Assembly (NCBI GenBank): GCA_035561515.1
Contig: DATMXP010000027.1
Coordinates: 124,001-188,000 of the forward strand
Direction of reading: 5' to 3'
DNA from: Terriglobales bacterium
GTDB lineage: Bacteria; Acidobacteriota; Terriglobia; Terriglobales; Acidobacteriaceae
Length of the DNA: 64,000 nt
The position numbers were made by a program, and so were the translations under genes. Below are positions 34,945-43,655 of the stretch, in pieces. Position 1 is the stretch's first letter. Every line of letters begins with the position of its first letter. Below the pieces are notes generated by a model, which made no database searches, was not told the DNA's origin, and saw only the letters and a list, made by a program, of their open reading frames with translations.

Positions 34945-35856
34945 ATGCGTCCCGAACGAGTGAAAGCGCTGCTGCTGTGTGGAGTTCTGCTGATCGGTCT
35001 CTCCATGGCGCAGGAGCCACCACCGAATCAGCCACCGGCGCAACCGCCATCGGCGCCGAAGACGAGCGCGCAGAATCCATCTCCGATGGTGGAGCACACC
35101 AGGACGCATCCGCGATTGCCTGCTACTCCTCCGGAGGGGCGCCGGGAAAAGCTGTCGATGGGGACACTGTTCGTTCCGGCCAAGCTAAAAGTGAAACCGA
35201 CAATGCCGGTGCTGTTCTTCTTCCATTCAGCACCGTTCGTGCCTGAAATCGCCGGAGCGAGGAACGGAATGGTGGTGGTCTCGATTCAACTCGGGGCGGG
35301 ATCTTCGACGTATGCAAAGCCGTTTGCGGAAACGGCGCTGTTCGGGCGGCTGCTGAAGGAGGCCGAAGAGAAAGCAGGCGCGCAACTGCGGCCCATCACA
35401 CTCGCCGGATGGAGCGCAGGATGCGGCGCCATCCGCCAGATCATGAGTACGCCCGAGTACTACGACCAGATCGCCAACACCATCATGATCGATGGAATTC
35501 ATACGTCGTACGTGAACGGAACGCCTGGGCCGCTCGAGTCGGAGTTGGACCCGGAGTACCTGAAGATCTACGTGAAACTGGCACAGGATGCGATGGCGGG
35601 CAAACGTAAGGTGATCATCACTCACACCGAGATTTTTCCGGGCACGTTTGCGAGCACAACCGAAACGGCGGACTACATCCTGGCACAAGCAGGGCTGAAA
35701 CGCCGTCCGGTGGTGAAATGGGGGCCGATGGGCACACAGCAATTGAGCGAAGTGCGGTCGGGGAAGTTCCTGTTGGCGGGTTTTGCGGGGAACTCCGCGC
35801 CGGACCACGTAGACCAATTGCACTCACTACCGGAGTTTTTAGGCTGGTTGAAGTAG
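34945..35856 (+). CDS. Secreted alpha/beta-hydrolase-like protein
   Basis: 303 residues. The signal peptide is residues 1-19 (RPERVKALLLCGVLLIGLSM). A Pro/Gln-rich linker of about 40 residues follows. The core resembles an esterase: PVLFFFHSAPFVPE at about 90-103 (strand before the oxyanion loop) and the nucleophile elbow GWSAGCGAI near 155 (GxSxG). A strand like TIMIDGIHTSY follows, and a His appears in VDQLHSLPEF near the C-terminus. The HGG oxyanion motif is replaced by HSAP, so activity is uncertain. The substrate is unknown. Confidence 0.7.
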   Translation: MRPERVKALLLCGVLLIGLSMAQEPPPNQPPAQPPSAPKTSAQNPSPMVEHTRTHPRLPATPPEGRREKLSMGTLFVPAKLKVKPTMPVLFFFHSAPFVPEIAGARNGMVVVSIQLGAGSSTYAKPFAETALFGRLLKEAEEKAGAQLRPITLAGWSAGCGAIRQIMSTPEYYDQIANTIMIDGIHTSYVNGTPGPLESELDPEYLKIYVKLAQDAMAGKRKVIITHTEIFPGTFASTTETADYILAQAGLKRRPVVKWGPMGTQQLSEVRSGKFLLAGFAGNSAPDHVDQLHSLPEFLGWLK

Positions 35857-35878
35857 TTCGCGACGTTGCCGGTTTCGG

Positions 35879-36358
35879 TTAGCCCAACAGCGATTTGAGG
35901 CGCTGGTAGGTTTCGTTGAGCGCTTCGGGCAGGACTCGGGTTTCGCCGACCGTGGTCATGAAATTTGAGTCGGCGACCCAGCGGGGCAGGACATGCATGT
36001 GGATGTGTCCGGCGATGCCGGCCCCGGCGGCTTTGCCGATGTTCATGCCGACGTTGATGCCGTCAGGGTTGTAGGCGCGGCGGAGAACACCCTCGAGTTT
36101 CTGGGTGAGAAGGATCATTTCGGTGGCGGCTTCAGGGCTGAGCTTTTGGAGTTCGTCGGTGTGCTGGTAGGGGACGACCATAACGTGCCCCGAGGTGTAG
36201 GGATAAGCGTTGAGGATGACGAAACAGTGCTCGGCGCGATGGAGAATGTAGGCCTTCTCGTCGTCGCGGGCTTCTTCCCGGTGGCAGAAGACACAACCTT
36301 CGATTTTCTCGGCCTGCGACACGTAGGCGTAGCGCCAGGGAGTCCACAAATAGTCCAT
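35879..36358 (-). CDS. HIT-family nucleotide hydrolase/phosphorylase
   Basis: 159 residues from ATG at 36358 (MDYLWTPWRYAYV, a common start of this subgroup); the extra 12 codons upstream are not needed. The histidine triad is H118-I-H120-M-H122 (GHIHMHVLPRW). C22-x2-C25 with a following His (H44) resembles the zinc site of FHIT/AP4A-phosphorylase-like proteins. It likely hydrolyses or phosphorolyses dinucleoside polyphosphates or AMP-conjugates. It is divergent from rpsA with about 310 bases between. Confidence 0.9.
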   Translation of the reverse strand: MDYLWTPWRYAYVSQAEKIEGCVFCHREEARDDEKAYILHRAEHCFVILNAYPYTSGHVMVVPYQHTDELQKLSPEAATEMILLTQKLEGVLRRAYNPDGINVGMNIGKAAGAGIAGHIHMHVLPRWVADSNFMTTVGETRVLPEALNETYQRLKSLLG

Positions 36359-36403
36359 GCGCGACAGGGTAGCAGACGGGTGGGCAGTGTCCACAGGGTG
36401 GTT

Positions 36404-36454
36404 ACGTCACGCGTCGATGTGACGTTGTGACAGAGGTGCGTAAAAAGCGCACCT
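36404..36454. repeat. Inverted repeat and hairpin upstream of the rpsA promoter
   Basis: ACGTCAC (36404-36410) and GTGACGT (36419-36425) form a perfect 7-bp dyad with an 8-base centre, a plausible regulator site. Next to it AGGTGCG (36434-36440) pairs with CGCACCT (36448-36454) over a TAAAAAG loop. Both lie between the HIT gene start and the rpsA -35 box. Confidence 0.45.
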
Positions 36455-36503
36455 GACATAGATTTTGTGCAGGATTTGACGTGGGAAAAGTGGGCCGGTT
36501 GGT

Positions 36504-36533
36504 TTGACACTGCTGGTGAGCGATTGCTATAGT
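36504..36533 (+). promoter_or_regulatory. Sigma-70-like promoter of rpsA
   Basis: A perfect -35 TTGACA (36504-36509) and -10 TATAGT (36528-36533) are separated by 18 bases. Transcription would start near 36540, leaving a 5' leader of about 130 bases before the rpsA start. Such a leader could carry S1 autoregulation, as known for rpsA in other bacteria. Confidence 0.75.
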
Positions 36534-36671
36534 CGGAGGGTTCGCTTTGGTGATTTTTCGCCACTGAGAATCCGGCCGCTGGAATGTTCAATCTCATCTA
36601 ACGATCCACGCCAGCAGTCCGTAAATCCCAATTTAAACCGTTGCCCGTCGCGAGCAGCGGTTGCGCTGAGA

Positions 36672-38507
36672 ATGGCTTTGTTCGACGAAATCCAAGTTAC
36701 CGACAACCAACCCGAAAACGCTACGTCTTCGACTGAAAACCCAACCGAGAATTCCGGCGAAGTGCGTGCGCAATCCTCCCCGGCCGAAACCAGTCACGGA
36801 CCGGAACAACCACAGAAAGAAACGATGGACGATTTTGCCACCGCCCTGGAGACGTTCACATCCGACGCAGAGTCGGACATCAGTGACGACCGGGTGATTA
36901 AAGGCACGGTCATCAAGATCACCCCGACGCAGGTAGTCGTCGACATCGGCACGAAGTCCGAAGGCTCGGTTCCCCTCGATGAAGTTAAAGACCACGAGGG
37001 CAACGTAAAGCTTCAGCCGGGCGATGAAATCGACGTGATGCGCGAGAAGGGAACGACGGACGAAGGTTACGTCAACCTCTCGCACCAGAAGGCACAGCGC
37101 CTGCGTGCCTGGGACGAGATCGAAAAGGCTTATAACGAAAAGACGCCGATCAAGGCCCGCGTGATCGACCGCATCAAGGGCGGTTTGAACGTGGACATCC
37201 TGGGCGCCCGCGCGTTCCTGCCCGGTTCGCAGGTGGACGTTCGTCCGGTGCGCAACCTGGATGGCATGAAGGGCACAGAGATCGAAGTCCGCATCATCAA
37301 GCTCAACAAGAAGCGCGGCAACGTGGTGGTTTCGCGCAAGCAGATTCTCGATGAGGAAGTTGCCGAGAAGCGCGAAAAGACGATGGAGCACCTGGAAGAA
37401 GGTGGCATCCTTACCGGCACGGTGAAGAACCTGACCGACTACGGTGCGTTCGTTGACCTGGGCGGAATCGATGGACTGTTGCACATCACCGACATGTCGT
37501 GGGGACGCCTGACGCATCCGCGCGACCTGGTACAGGTGGGCGATCAGATCCAGGTAAAGGTGCTGAAGTTCGATAAAGACAAGCAGCGCGTATCGCTGGG
37601 CTTCAAGCAGTTGACGCCTGATCCGTGGCTCGACGCCGCCGAACGGTACCCGATTGGCGCGCATGTGAAAGGCCGCATTATCAGCGTGACCGACTACGGT
37701 GCGTTCGTCGAACTGGAGCAGGGCATTGAAGGTCTGGTCCACGTCAGCGAGATGACGTGGTCGAAGCGGATGAAGCATCCGTCGAAGATCGTCAACGTTG
37801 GCGAAGAGCTTGAGACGGTTGTGCTGAATGTGAATCCGACGGAGCGCCGCATCAGCCTTGGGCTGAAACAGTTGCTGTCGAATCCGTGGGAATCGCTGCA
37901 CGACAAATATCCGATCGGCGCGCAGGTGGAAGGCCGCGTCCGCAACCTGACGGATTTCGGTGCGTTCATCGAGATCGAAGACGGAATCGACGGGCTGGTC
38001 CACGTGAGCAACCTGAGCTGGACGAAGCGCGTGAAGCATCCTTCGGAAGTGCTGAAGAAGGGTGACAAGGTGAAGGCTGTCGTTCTCGGGATCGAGCCGG
38101 AGAACCGCCGCCTGTCCCTGGGCGTGAAGCAGCTTCAGCCGGATGTGTGGGAGACTTTCTTCGCGACCCACAAAATCGGCGATGTGCTCAAGGGCAAGGT
38201 TCTGCGCCTGGCGAGCTTCGGTGCGTTCGTGGAGCTGGCTGAGGGAGTTGAGGGCCTGTGCCACAACTCGGAAGCCGTGGACGAACACCAGAACCCGATC
38301 AAGCTGGAGCCGGGCTCGGAGCACGAGTTCAAGATCATCAAGATGAACCCGGCCGAGAAGAAGGTGGGCCTGAGCATCCGCGCGGTGGGCGACGAAGCGA
38401 CCCGCACGGAAGTGGAAGCCTACAAGCATCCGGTTTCGAGTTCGAGCTCGACTTCTACGATCGGCGAACTGATCGACTGGAAGCGCGCGAGCAACGAAAA
38501 CAACTAA
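36672..38507 (+). CDS. rpsA: 30S ribosomal protein S1
   Basis: 611 residues from ATG at 36672 (MALFDEIQVTDNQ); the frame is open 56 codons further up, but those overlap the predicted promoter and leader. An acidic N-terminal extension of about 75 residues is followed by six S1 (OB-fold) repeats, starting near VIKGTVIKITPTQVVVDIGT, then KARVIDRIKGG, then four canonical repeats with DYGAFV / DFGAFI / SFGAFV cores. Six repeats is the full Gram-negative complement. S1 recruits mRNA to the 30S subunit. Its C-terminus ends in a Ser-rich tail. A strong terminator follows. Confidence 0.96.
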   Translation: MALFDEIQVTDNQPENATSSTENPTENSGEVRAQSSPAETSHGPEQPQKETMDDFATALETFTSDAESDISDDRVIKGTVIKITPTQVVVDIGTKSEGSVPLDEVKDHEGNVKLQPGDEIDVMREKGTTDEGYVNLSHQKAQRLRAWDEIEKAYNEKTPIKARVIDRIKGGLNVDILGARAFLPGSQVDVRPVRNLDGMKGTEIEVRIIKLNKKRGNVVVSRKQILDEEVAEKREKTMEHLEEGGILTGTVKNLTDYGAFVDLGGIDGLLHITDMSWGRLTHPRDLVQVGDQIQVKVLKFDKDKQRVSLGFKQLTPDPWLDAAERYPIGAHVKGRIISVTDYGAFVELEQGIEGLVHVSEMTWSKRMKHPSKIVNVGEELETVVLNVNPTERRISLGLKQLLSNPWESLHDKYPIGAQVEGRVRNLTDFGAFIEIEDGIDGLVHVSNLSWTKRVKHPSEVLKKGDKVKAVVLGIEPENRRLSLGVKQLQPDVWETFFATHKIGDVLKGKVLRLASFGAFVELAEGVEGLCHNSEAVDEHQNPIKLEPGSEHEFKIIKMNPAEKKVGLSIRAVGDEATRTEVEAYKHPVSSSSSTSTIGELIDWKRASNENN

Positions 38508-38528
38508 GGCTCTGTCGAACAAAGCTAA

Positions 38529-38557
38529 AGGCCGCCAGCGATGGCGGCCTCAATTTT
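38529..38557 (+). terminator. Rho-independent terminator of rpsA
   Basis: AGGCCGCCA (38529-38537) and TGGCGGCCT (38542-38550) form a perfect 9-bp stem with a GCGA tetraloop, followed by CAATTTTTG. It lies between convergent rpsA and apt. Confidence 0.88.
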
Positions 38558-38585
38558 TGTGCTTGCGGAACCTTGGGTTCGCGAA

Positions 38586-39143
38586 CTACTCGTCGTAGTG
38601 CAGCAGGCTGACGACGTTGTACTTCGACAGCTTGTCGCGGCCTTTCAGGAAATCCAACTCAACGATGAAGGCCAGGCTTTCGACCTTGCCGCCGAGAGAT
38701 TCGACGAGCTTGGCGGTTGCCGTGGCGGTGCCGCCGGTTGCGAGCAGGTCGTCGACGATGACGACGTGCTGTCCGGGCTGGATGGCGTCCTTATGGACCT
38801 CGAGGGTGTCCTGTCCGTATTCGAGGTCGTAGGTCATGCGGGCGACTTCGGCAGGAAGCTTCTTGGGTTTGCGGACGGGAACGAAGCCGGCGTTGAGACG
38901 GTAGGCGAGTGCGGGTCCGAAGATGAAGCCGCGGGCTTCGATGCCTAGAACGAGGTCGATCGCCTTGCCGACGTAACGGTGCGAGAGTTCGTCGATGAGC
39001 GTGGCAAAACCGACTTTGTCCTTCAGCAGGGTGGTGATGTCGTAAAAGAGGATGCCGGGCTTGGGGAAGTCGGGCACGCCGCGGATGAGCTTCTTCAGTT
39101 TGTCGCCGTCAAACGAGTGTTGAGGCTGCTGGGCCTGTTGCAT
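38586..39143 (-). CDS. apt: Adenine phosphoribosyltransferase
   Basis: About 185 residues from ATG at 39143, preferred over an ATG two codons earlier (39149) because AAGGAG is then seven bases upstream and the start overlaps the acylphosphatase stop as TGATG. The PRPP-binding loop is [16 protein letters not shown]; the N-terminal half carries [20 protein letters not shown] and the purine-site region [18 protein letters not shown]. It salvages adenine to AMP using PRPP. It forms a coupled two-gene unit with the acylphosphatase. Confidence 0.95.
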   Translation of the reverse strand: MQQAQQPQHSFDGDKLKKLIRGVPDFPKPGILFYDITTLLKDKVGFATLIDELSHRYVGKAIDLVLGIEARGFIFGPALAYRLNAGFVPVRKPKKLPAEVARMTYDLEYGQDTLEVHKDAIQPGQHVVIVDDLLATGGTATATAKLVESLGGKVESLAFIVELDFLKGRDKLSKYNVVSLLHYDE

Positions 39144-39442
39144 CACCATGCTCCTTCAATGCGGAAAGTTTTCATGTCCTGCTGAGGTTGCGACTCGAAC
39201 TCTTCTACTTCGTCCACGCGGGCGGCGCGGGGGCCTTCGTGTAACTTGGCGCGCAGCGAAAATAACTGCTCGCGCGAACCTTGCGCCAGAACCTCGACCG
39301 ATCCGTCAGAACGATTACGAACCCATCCGGCGACCCCGAGTTGGCGGGCGGCGTTCTCGACGAACCAGCGAAAGCCGACACCTTGAACGCGCCCGCGTAC
39401 TCTGTAGGTCTTCGCCTCGACTCTTACGTTTTCTAGCGCCAT
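39143..39442 (-). CDS. acyP: Acylphosphatase
   Basis: 99 residues, the full family length. The signature [19 protein letters not shown] carries the phosphate-binding loop and the catalytic Arg, and [13 protein letters not shown] holds the catalytic Asn. It hydrolyses acyl-phosphates such as 1,3-bisphosphoglycerate or carbamoyl-phosphate. The stop overlaps the start of apt (TGATG). The C-terminal tail [18 protein letters not shown] is normal. Confidence 0.94.
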   Translation of the reverse strand: MALENVRVEAKTYRVRGRVQGVGFRWFVENAARQLGVAGWVRNRSDGSVEVLAQGSREQLFSLRAKLHEGPRAARVDEVEEFESQPQQDMKTFRIEGAW

Positions 39443-39464
39443 TGCCTTCTGGTAACTCGGTATT

Positions 39465-39491
39465 TAGTCGTTAGTAGCTGGTACCTGGTCG
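39465..39491 (+). repeat. Second copy of a 27-base dispersed element
   Basis: Aligns to 20934-20960 with 21 of 27 identical positions (shared blocks TAGTC, TTAGT, TGGTCG). Both copies lie between genes. It is too divergent for recent duplication and looks like a member of a scattered intergenic family. Confidence 0.45.
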
Positions 39492-39525
39492 AGAAGAGTT
39501 TGGCTACGCGACCAGTCACTAAGAA

Positions 39526-40086
39526 CTATGCACGCGACAAGTATGCGCCTTCGCTGGTATCCACGCGGATCTTTTCGCCTTCGTTGATGAACGGGGGAAC
39601 CTGCACCACGAGGCCGGTTTCGAGCTTGGCCGGCTTGGTAACGCTGGAAGCTGTTGCTGATTTCAGGCCCGGTTCGGTTTCGACGACGGTGAGTTCGACG
39701 GTCTGAGGCAGTTCGACGCCTACGGGTTTGCCGTCAAAGAACTCGATGCTGATCTGCAGGTTCGGGATGAGGTACTCCACCGCATCGCCCAGGATGTCGC
39801 GATTCAGGCCGAGCTGTTCGTAATTCTCGGTGTTCATGAAGTGGTAGGTGTCGCCGTCATTGTAGAGGTATTCCATTTTCACCTCATCGACGGTGATCTT
39901 CTCGATGGCGTCGGCAGAGCGGAAACGGTGCTCGAACATGGCGCCGGAGCGCAGGTTGCGCAGCTTGGCTTGGATGAAGGCGCGCAGGTTGCCCGGGGTG
40001 CGGTGTTCAACGCTGAAGACCGCGTGCAGATCGTTGTTGTGCTTAATGATCATGCCGGGGCGCAATTGTGTGGCTGGAATCGCCAT
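39526..40086 (-). CDS. efp: Translation elongation factor P
   Basis: 186 residues in the standard three-domain layout: KOW-like domain I (ATQLRPGMIIKHNNDLHAVF), OB domain II, and OB domain III (KPAKLETGLVVQVPPFINEG). The tip of the domain-I loop, where E. coli has a beta-lysylated Lys34 and Pseudomonas a rhamnosylated Arg, reads T30-P31-G32-N33-L34-R35, placing Asn at the modifiable position. EF-P rescues ribosomes stalled at polyproline. AGGAGAG precedes the ATG. No modification enzyme is in the window. Confidence 0.96.
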   Translation of the reverse strand: MAIPATQLRPGMIIKHNNDLHAVFSVEHRTPGNLRAFIQAKLRNLRSGAMFEHRFRSADAIEKITVDEVKMEYLYNDGDTYHFMNTENYEQLGLNRDILGDAVEYLIPNLQISIEFFDGKPVGVELPQTVELTVVETEPGLKSATASSVTKPAKLETGLVVQVPPFINEGEKIRVDTSEGAYLSRA

Positions 40087-40317
40087 TGGGAAACTCTCCT
40101 ATGAGCTAGAAATTCGGGACAGCGGGATGGTCGCTGTGGGAACTGCAATGCCGGAACAGCGCTGGCAAACATTTGATTTTACACGGGCAAGTACCGGTTT
40201 GGGAATCGTGTGTGTGAGCGGAAATTGTGGACAACGCGCCATTGCGGAGTGCCGTTCTAACCCAGTCTGGCATAGGCGTGAATCCCATTAAGCCAATCGC
40301 AGAAGGAGGAGAAGATC

Positions 40318-40947
40318 ATGAAAGTGCGCGATGTAATGACGTCTGAAGTGGTGACCGCTGCACCGGACACGACACTGGAAGAGATCGCAACGATGATGAA
40401 GTCGGAAGACACCGGGGCTATTCCGGTGGTGGAAGAAGACGAACTTATCGGCATTGTTACAGATCGTGACATCGTGCTGCGCTGCGTGGCGGAAGGGAAG
40501 GACCCATCGGAACTCTGCGCGGAAGACATCGTCAGCGAAGATGTGGAAGTTGTGGATACCGATACCGATGTGGCCGAGGCACTGGACATCATGGGGCGTC
40601 GGCAAATTCGCCGATTGCCGGTGGTGGAGAACGGGGAACTGGTCGGGATGGTGTCCATCGGCGATCTGGCGGTTAAGCAGGGCGACGAGCAGGATACGGG
40701 GGAAGCCCTGAAAGATGTGTCGAAGGGAGTAAAAGAATCTCGGCGGGCGGCGCAACCGGCTCCGCGCACGACGAACACAGCGACACGGAATGCCACCAGC
40801 AAGACTGAACGCAGCGCGACGCAGGGAATCGCGAACCACGATCTGGAAGATGAGGAGCGGCGGCAGCAAAAGGTGGTGGCCATCCGCGACGATGCGAATG
40901 CACTTCCGCGCGGGCAGAAAAAGCCGAGCAAGCGGAGAGCGAGTTAG
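40318..40947 (+). CDS. Tandem CBS-domain protein
   Basis: 209 residues. Two CBS motifs form one Bateman module: MKVRDVMTSEVVTAAPDTTL at 1-20 with IGIVTDRDIV, and EDVEVVDTDTDVAEALDIMG with LVGMVSIGDLAV. The last 80 residues are basic and low in hydrophobicity (RRAAQPAPRTTNTATRNATS), probably disordered. Such modules sense adenosine nucleotides or SAM. AGAAGGAGGAGA stands right before the start, an excellent ribosome-binding site. The YtxH gene follows 42 bases later. Confidence 0.9.
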   Translation: MKVRDVMTSEVVTAAPDTTLEEIATMMKSEDTGAIPVVEEDELIGIVTDRDIVLRCVAEGKDPSELCAEDIVSEDVEVVDTDTDVAEALDIMGRRQIRRLPVVENGELVGMVSIGDLAVKQGDEQDTGEALKDVSKGVKESRRAAQPAPRTTNTATRNATSKTERSATQGIANHDLEDEERRQQKVVAIRDDANALPRGQKKPSKRRAS

Positions 40948-40989
40948 AATGTTTGTCTGGGCCCCTAGAACTATCCGAAGAGGTGATTG

Positions 40990-41319
40990 ATGGCGGATTA
41001 CAAACGGTTTGGTCTGTACGAAGGCAGTGACCGAGGTTCGCAAATCGGCACGGCGATAACCTTTCTGTTTATCGGATTGGGGATCGGCGCGGTATCGGCG
41101 CTGCTGTTTGCGCCGCATAGCGGCGACAAAACCCGCAAAATCATCCGCCGCAAGTATGAGGATGCGGTGGATTCGGTAGAAGATTGGGCGGAACAGGCCG
41201 CGGACATGTGGGAAAAGGGTAAGGACTCAGTGTCCGACCTTCGTGACCGCGGGAGTGAAATGGCGCGCAAAGCCGCCGAGAAGGTAGCTCCGATGGCGAA
41301 AGCGATTCGCCGCGACTAG
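40990..41319 (+). CDS. YtxH-domain small membrane protein
   Basis: 109 residues from ATG at 40990, with AGAGGTG just upstream (a TTG one codon earlier is not needed). One membrane helix (residues about 19-40, AITFLFIGLGIGAVSALLFA) is followed by APHSGDKTRKIIRRK, the conserved YtxH junction, and a long amphipathic charged helix with repeated Asp-Ser-Val and Arg/Ala. YtxH proteins are stress-linked and poorly understood. It appears co-transcribed with the CBS protein. Confidence 0.88.
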   Translation: MADYKRFGLYEGSDRGSQIGTAITFLFIGLGIGAVSALLFAPHSGDKTRKIIRRKYEDAVDSVEDWAEQAADMWEKGKDSVSDLRDRGSEMARKAAEKVAPMAKAIRRD

Positions 41320-41340
41320 GTTTCTGAATACCAGCCAAGA

Positions 41341-41369
41341 CCCGGCATTCGTGCCGGGTTTTTCTTTTC
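41341..41369 (+). terminator. Rho-independent terminator
   Basis: CCCGGCA (41341-41347) and TGCCGGG (41352-41358) pair around a TTCG tetraloop, followed by TTTTTCTTTT. It ends the CBS/YtxH transcript just before the convergent (p)ppGpp synthetase gene. Confidence 0.92.
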
Positions 41370-41388
41370 TGTTTCGGGTCTGCGAAGA

Positions 41389-43590
41389 CTAGATCTTCTG
41401 GATGCGCTGGACGTCGTGGACGCCGGGGATCTTGCGAAGGCCGCTGATGATGCGCTCCAGGTGCTTGAGGTCTTCGATTTCGACGACGAGATCGATATTG
41501 GCCTGGCGGTCGCCGGTAGGTTTGGAGCTGATGTTGCGAATATTGGTGTCTTCGTCGGAGATGAGCGCCGTCATCTGTTTCAGCATGCCGGCGCGATCGT
41601 CGCAGAATACGGTGAGCTTTACCGGGTAAGCACTGGGGGAGGCTTCTTTCTTGCCCCATTCGACATCGATCCGACGGTCGACTTCGTACATGAGGTTCTG
41701 CACGTTGGGACAGGATTTCGAGTGCACCGCGACGCCCTTGCCGCGGGTGACGTAGCCGACGACGTCTTCGCCCTTGATGGGATTGCAACATCGGGCGCGA
41801 TAGACGAGAAGGTCGTCGTGGCCGCGAACGACGATGGCGGAGGAGTCGCTGCCGAAGACGCGGCGGACGACACTAGTGAGTCCGGCTTCGGTCTTTTCGG
41901 CGGCAGCAGTGCCGTCGGTGGAAGCGGGGGAAAGCCGTCCGAGAACCGCGCGCGCGGCAAACTTGCCGTAGCCGATGGCAGCAAGCAGGTCGTCGGGACG
42001 ACCTAGACCCAGATCGACGGCGACGCGCTGATAGTCGGCTTCCTTGATGTCCTTGAGGTAAACGCGATACTTGCGCGCTTCCTTTTCGATCAGCTTCTTC
42101 CCGATTTCGATCGCACGCTCACGCTGGTGGACATTGAGCCAATGCCGTATCTTCTGCCGGGCACGGGTGGACTTGACGATGGAAAGCCAATCGCGGCTGG
42201 GCTGATGTCCAGGTTGGGTAACGATTTCGACGATATCGCCCGAGCGAAGCTTGTGCCGAATGGGGACCATGCGTCCGTTGACGCGAGCTCCGACGCACTG
42301 ATGGCCGACCTCGGTGTGAATCGAGTAGGCGAAATCGATGGCCGTTGAGTCGCGCGGCAGAGTGACGACTTTACCTTTTGGCGTGAAGGTGTAGACCTCT
42401 TCGGGGTAGAGGTCGATCTTCAGCGTCGAGAGGAATTCGTCGGGGTCGCTGACGTCGCGTTGCCATTCCACAAGCTGGCGGAGCCAGGCGAGACGCTGCT
42501 CGTCGCGCGCGGAGATGGGGCCGTCCTTGTACTTCCAGTGGGCGGCGATTCCTTCCTCCGCCATGTGGTGCATTTCCTCGGTGCGGATCTGCACTTCGAA
42601 GGCGTTGCCGGTTTCCTCGATGACAGTCGTGTGCAGCGACTGATAGAGGTTCGGACGCGGCATGGCGATGAAGTCTTTAATGCGGCCAGGAACGGGACGC
42701 CACATGTTGTGGATGATGCCGAGCACGGCGTAGCAGTCGTTGACGGACTTGGTGATGATTCGGACTGCGTAGAGATCGTAGGTCTGGTCGACGGAGATGC
42801 GCTGCCGTTGAAGCTTTTGCCAGATGGAGTAAAGCCGCTTGGTACGACTTTCAACGCGAGCTTCGATCCCGGCTTCCTTCAGCTTCTCGCGGATGACGGA
42901 AACCATCCGCGTAAGGAACTCTTCGCCCTTTTTGCGACGCTGTTCGACGGCGTCGTGAACCTGCTGGTAGGAGATGCGGTCGACGTACTTGAAGGCAAGG
43001 TCTTCGAGTTCGCCGCGGATCTTGCCCATGCCGAGACGGTGAGCAATTGGCCCGTAGATCTCAAGGGTTTCGCGGGCGATGGTCTCCTGGCGTTCGGGCG
43101 GAAGCGCGTCGAGAGTCCGCATGTTGTGCAGACGGTCGGCGAGCTTAATGAGGACGACACGAATGTCGTCCACCATGGCGAGCATCATCTTGCGCAGGTT
43201 TTCAGCCTGGCGCTCCTCGCGAGTGGAGAAGTTAATCTTGCCGATCTTGGTGACGCCTTCGACGAGATGCGCGACCTGCTCACCAAATTCCTTGCGGATG
43301 TCGACGATGGTGACAGAGGTGTCTTCGACCAAGTCGTGAAGGAGTCCGGCGGCGATGGCGTTGGGGTCGAGCTTCATATCGGCGAGGATGGCGGCCACAC
43401 CAATGGGGTGGACGACATAGGGTTCGCCGGAAGCCCGGGATTGTCCTTCGTGATGCTGGAGGGCGTACTCGTAGGCGCGCTCGATAACGACGAGGTCGTC
43501 GTTGGGCCGGTTGATACGAACCTGCTTCATCAGATCACGGAAGCGGGTGACCTTCAGCATGTTCTGAAATGGGTGGCGGAGCGTCGCCAT
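41389..43590 (-). CDS. rsh: Bifunctional (p)ppGpp synthetase/hydrolase
   Basis: 733 residues, the normal long-RSH length. The HD hydrolase domain has YVVHPIGVA (H61) and LLHDLVEDT (H85-D86, E89-D90), so hydrolysis is probably intact. The synthetase domain carries RTKRLYSIWQKLQRQ, TYDLYAVRIIT, GRIKDFIAMPRPNLYQSLHT and FEVQIRTEEMHHMAEEGIAA. A TGS domain (YTFTPKGKVVTLPRDSTAID) and a C-terminal ACT domain (RQANIDLVVEIEDLKHLERI) complete it. It makes and degrades the stringent-response alarmone. It lies 65 bases downstream of thiL. A TATAAT box stands six bases before the ATG (separate entry). Confidence 0.95.
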   Translation of the reverse strand: MATLRHPFQNMLKVTRFRDLMKQVRINRPNDDLVVIERAYEYALQHHEGQSRASGEPYVVHPIGVAAILADMKLDPNAIAAGLLHDLVEDTSVTIVDIRKEFGEQVAHLVEGVTKIGKINFSTREERQAENLRKMMLAMVDDIRVVLIKLADRLHNMRTLDALPPERQETIARETLEIYGPIAHRLGMGKIRGELEDLAFKYVDRISYQQVHDAVEQRRKKGEEFLTRMVSVIREKLKEAGIEARVESRTKRLYSIWQKLQRQRISVDQTYDLYAVRIITKSVNDCYAVLGIIHNMWRPVPGRIKDFIAMPRPNLYQSLHTTVIEETGNAFEVQIRTEEMHHMAEEGIAAHWKYKDGPISARDEQRLAWLRQLVEWQRDVSDPDEFLSTLKIDLYPEEVYTFTPKGKVVTLPRDSTAIDFAYSIHTEVGHQCVGARVNGRMVPIRHKLRSGDIVEIVTQPGHQPSRDWLSIVKSTRARQKIRHWLNVHQRERAIEIGKKLIEKEARKYRVYLKDIKEADYQRVAVDLGLGRPDDLLAAIGYGKFAARAVLGRLSPASTDGTAAAEKTEAGLTSVVRRVFGSDSSAIVVRGHDDLLVYRARCCNPIKGEDVVGYVTRGKGVAVHSKSCPNVQNLMYEVDRRIDVEWGKKEASPSAYPVKLTVFCDDRAGMLKQMTALISDEDTNIRNISSKPTGDRQANIDLVVEIEDLKHLERIISGLRKIPGVHDVQRIQKI

Positions 43591-43596
43591 TTTTGA

Positions 43597-43602
43597 ATTA
43601 TA
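43597..43602 (-). promoter_or_regulatory. Candidate -10 box directly before the rsh start codon
   Basis: On the minus strand the gap reads CCCCTATAATTCAAAAATGG: a perfect TATAAT with six bases to the ATG. Transcription from it would begin at or next to the start codon, giving a leaderless mRNA. No good -35 is present at 16-18 bases, so support is partial. No Shine-Dalgarno sequence is seen near this ATG. Confidence 0.45.
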
Positions 43603-43655
43603 GGGGAACTTGGCTCCTGATGATTGGATTCAAATGGAGCGCCAAACGGACCAAG

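Noticed and set aside
36633..38522. A 629-codon frame antisense to rpsA
   Set aside because: Composition artefact of the S1 gene; no start signal or domain.
42460..43596. 378-codon frame antisense to rsh
   Set aside because: Shadow of a gene with complete HD, synthetase, TGS and ACT domains.
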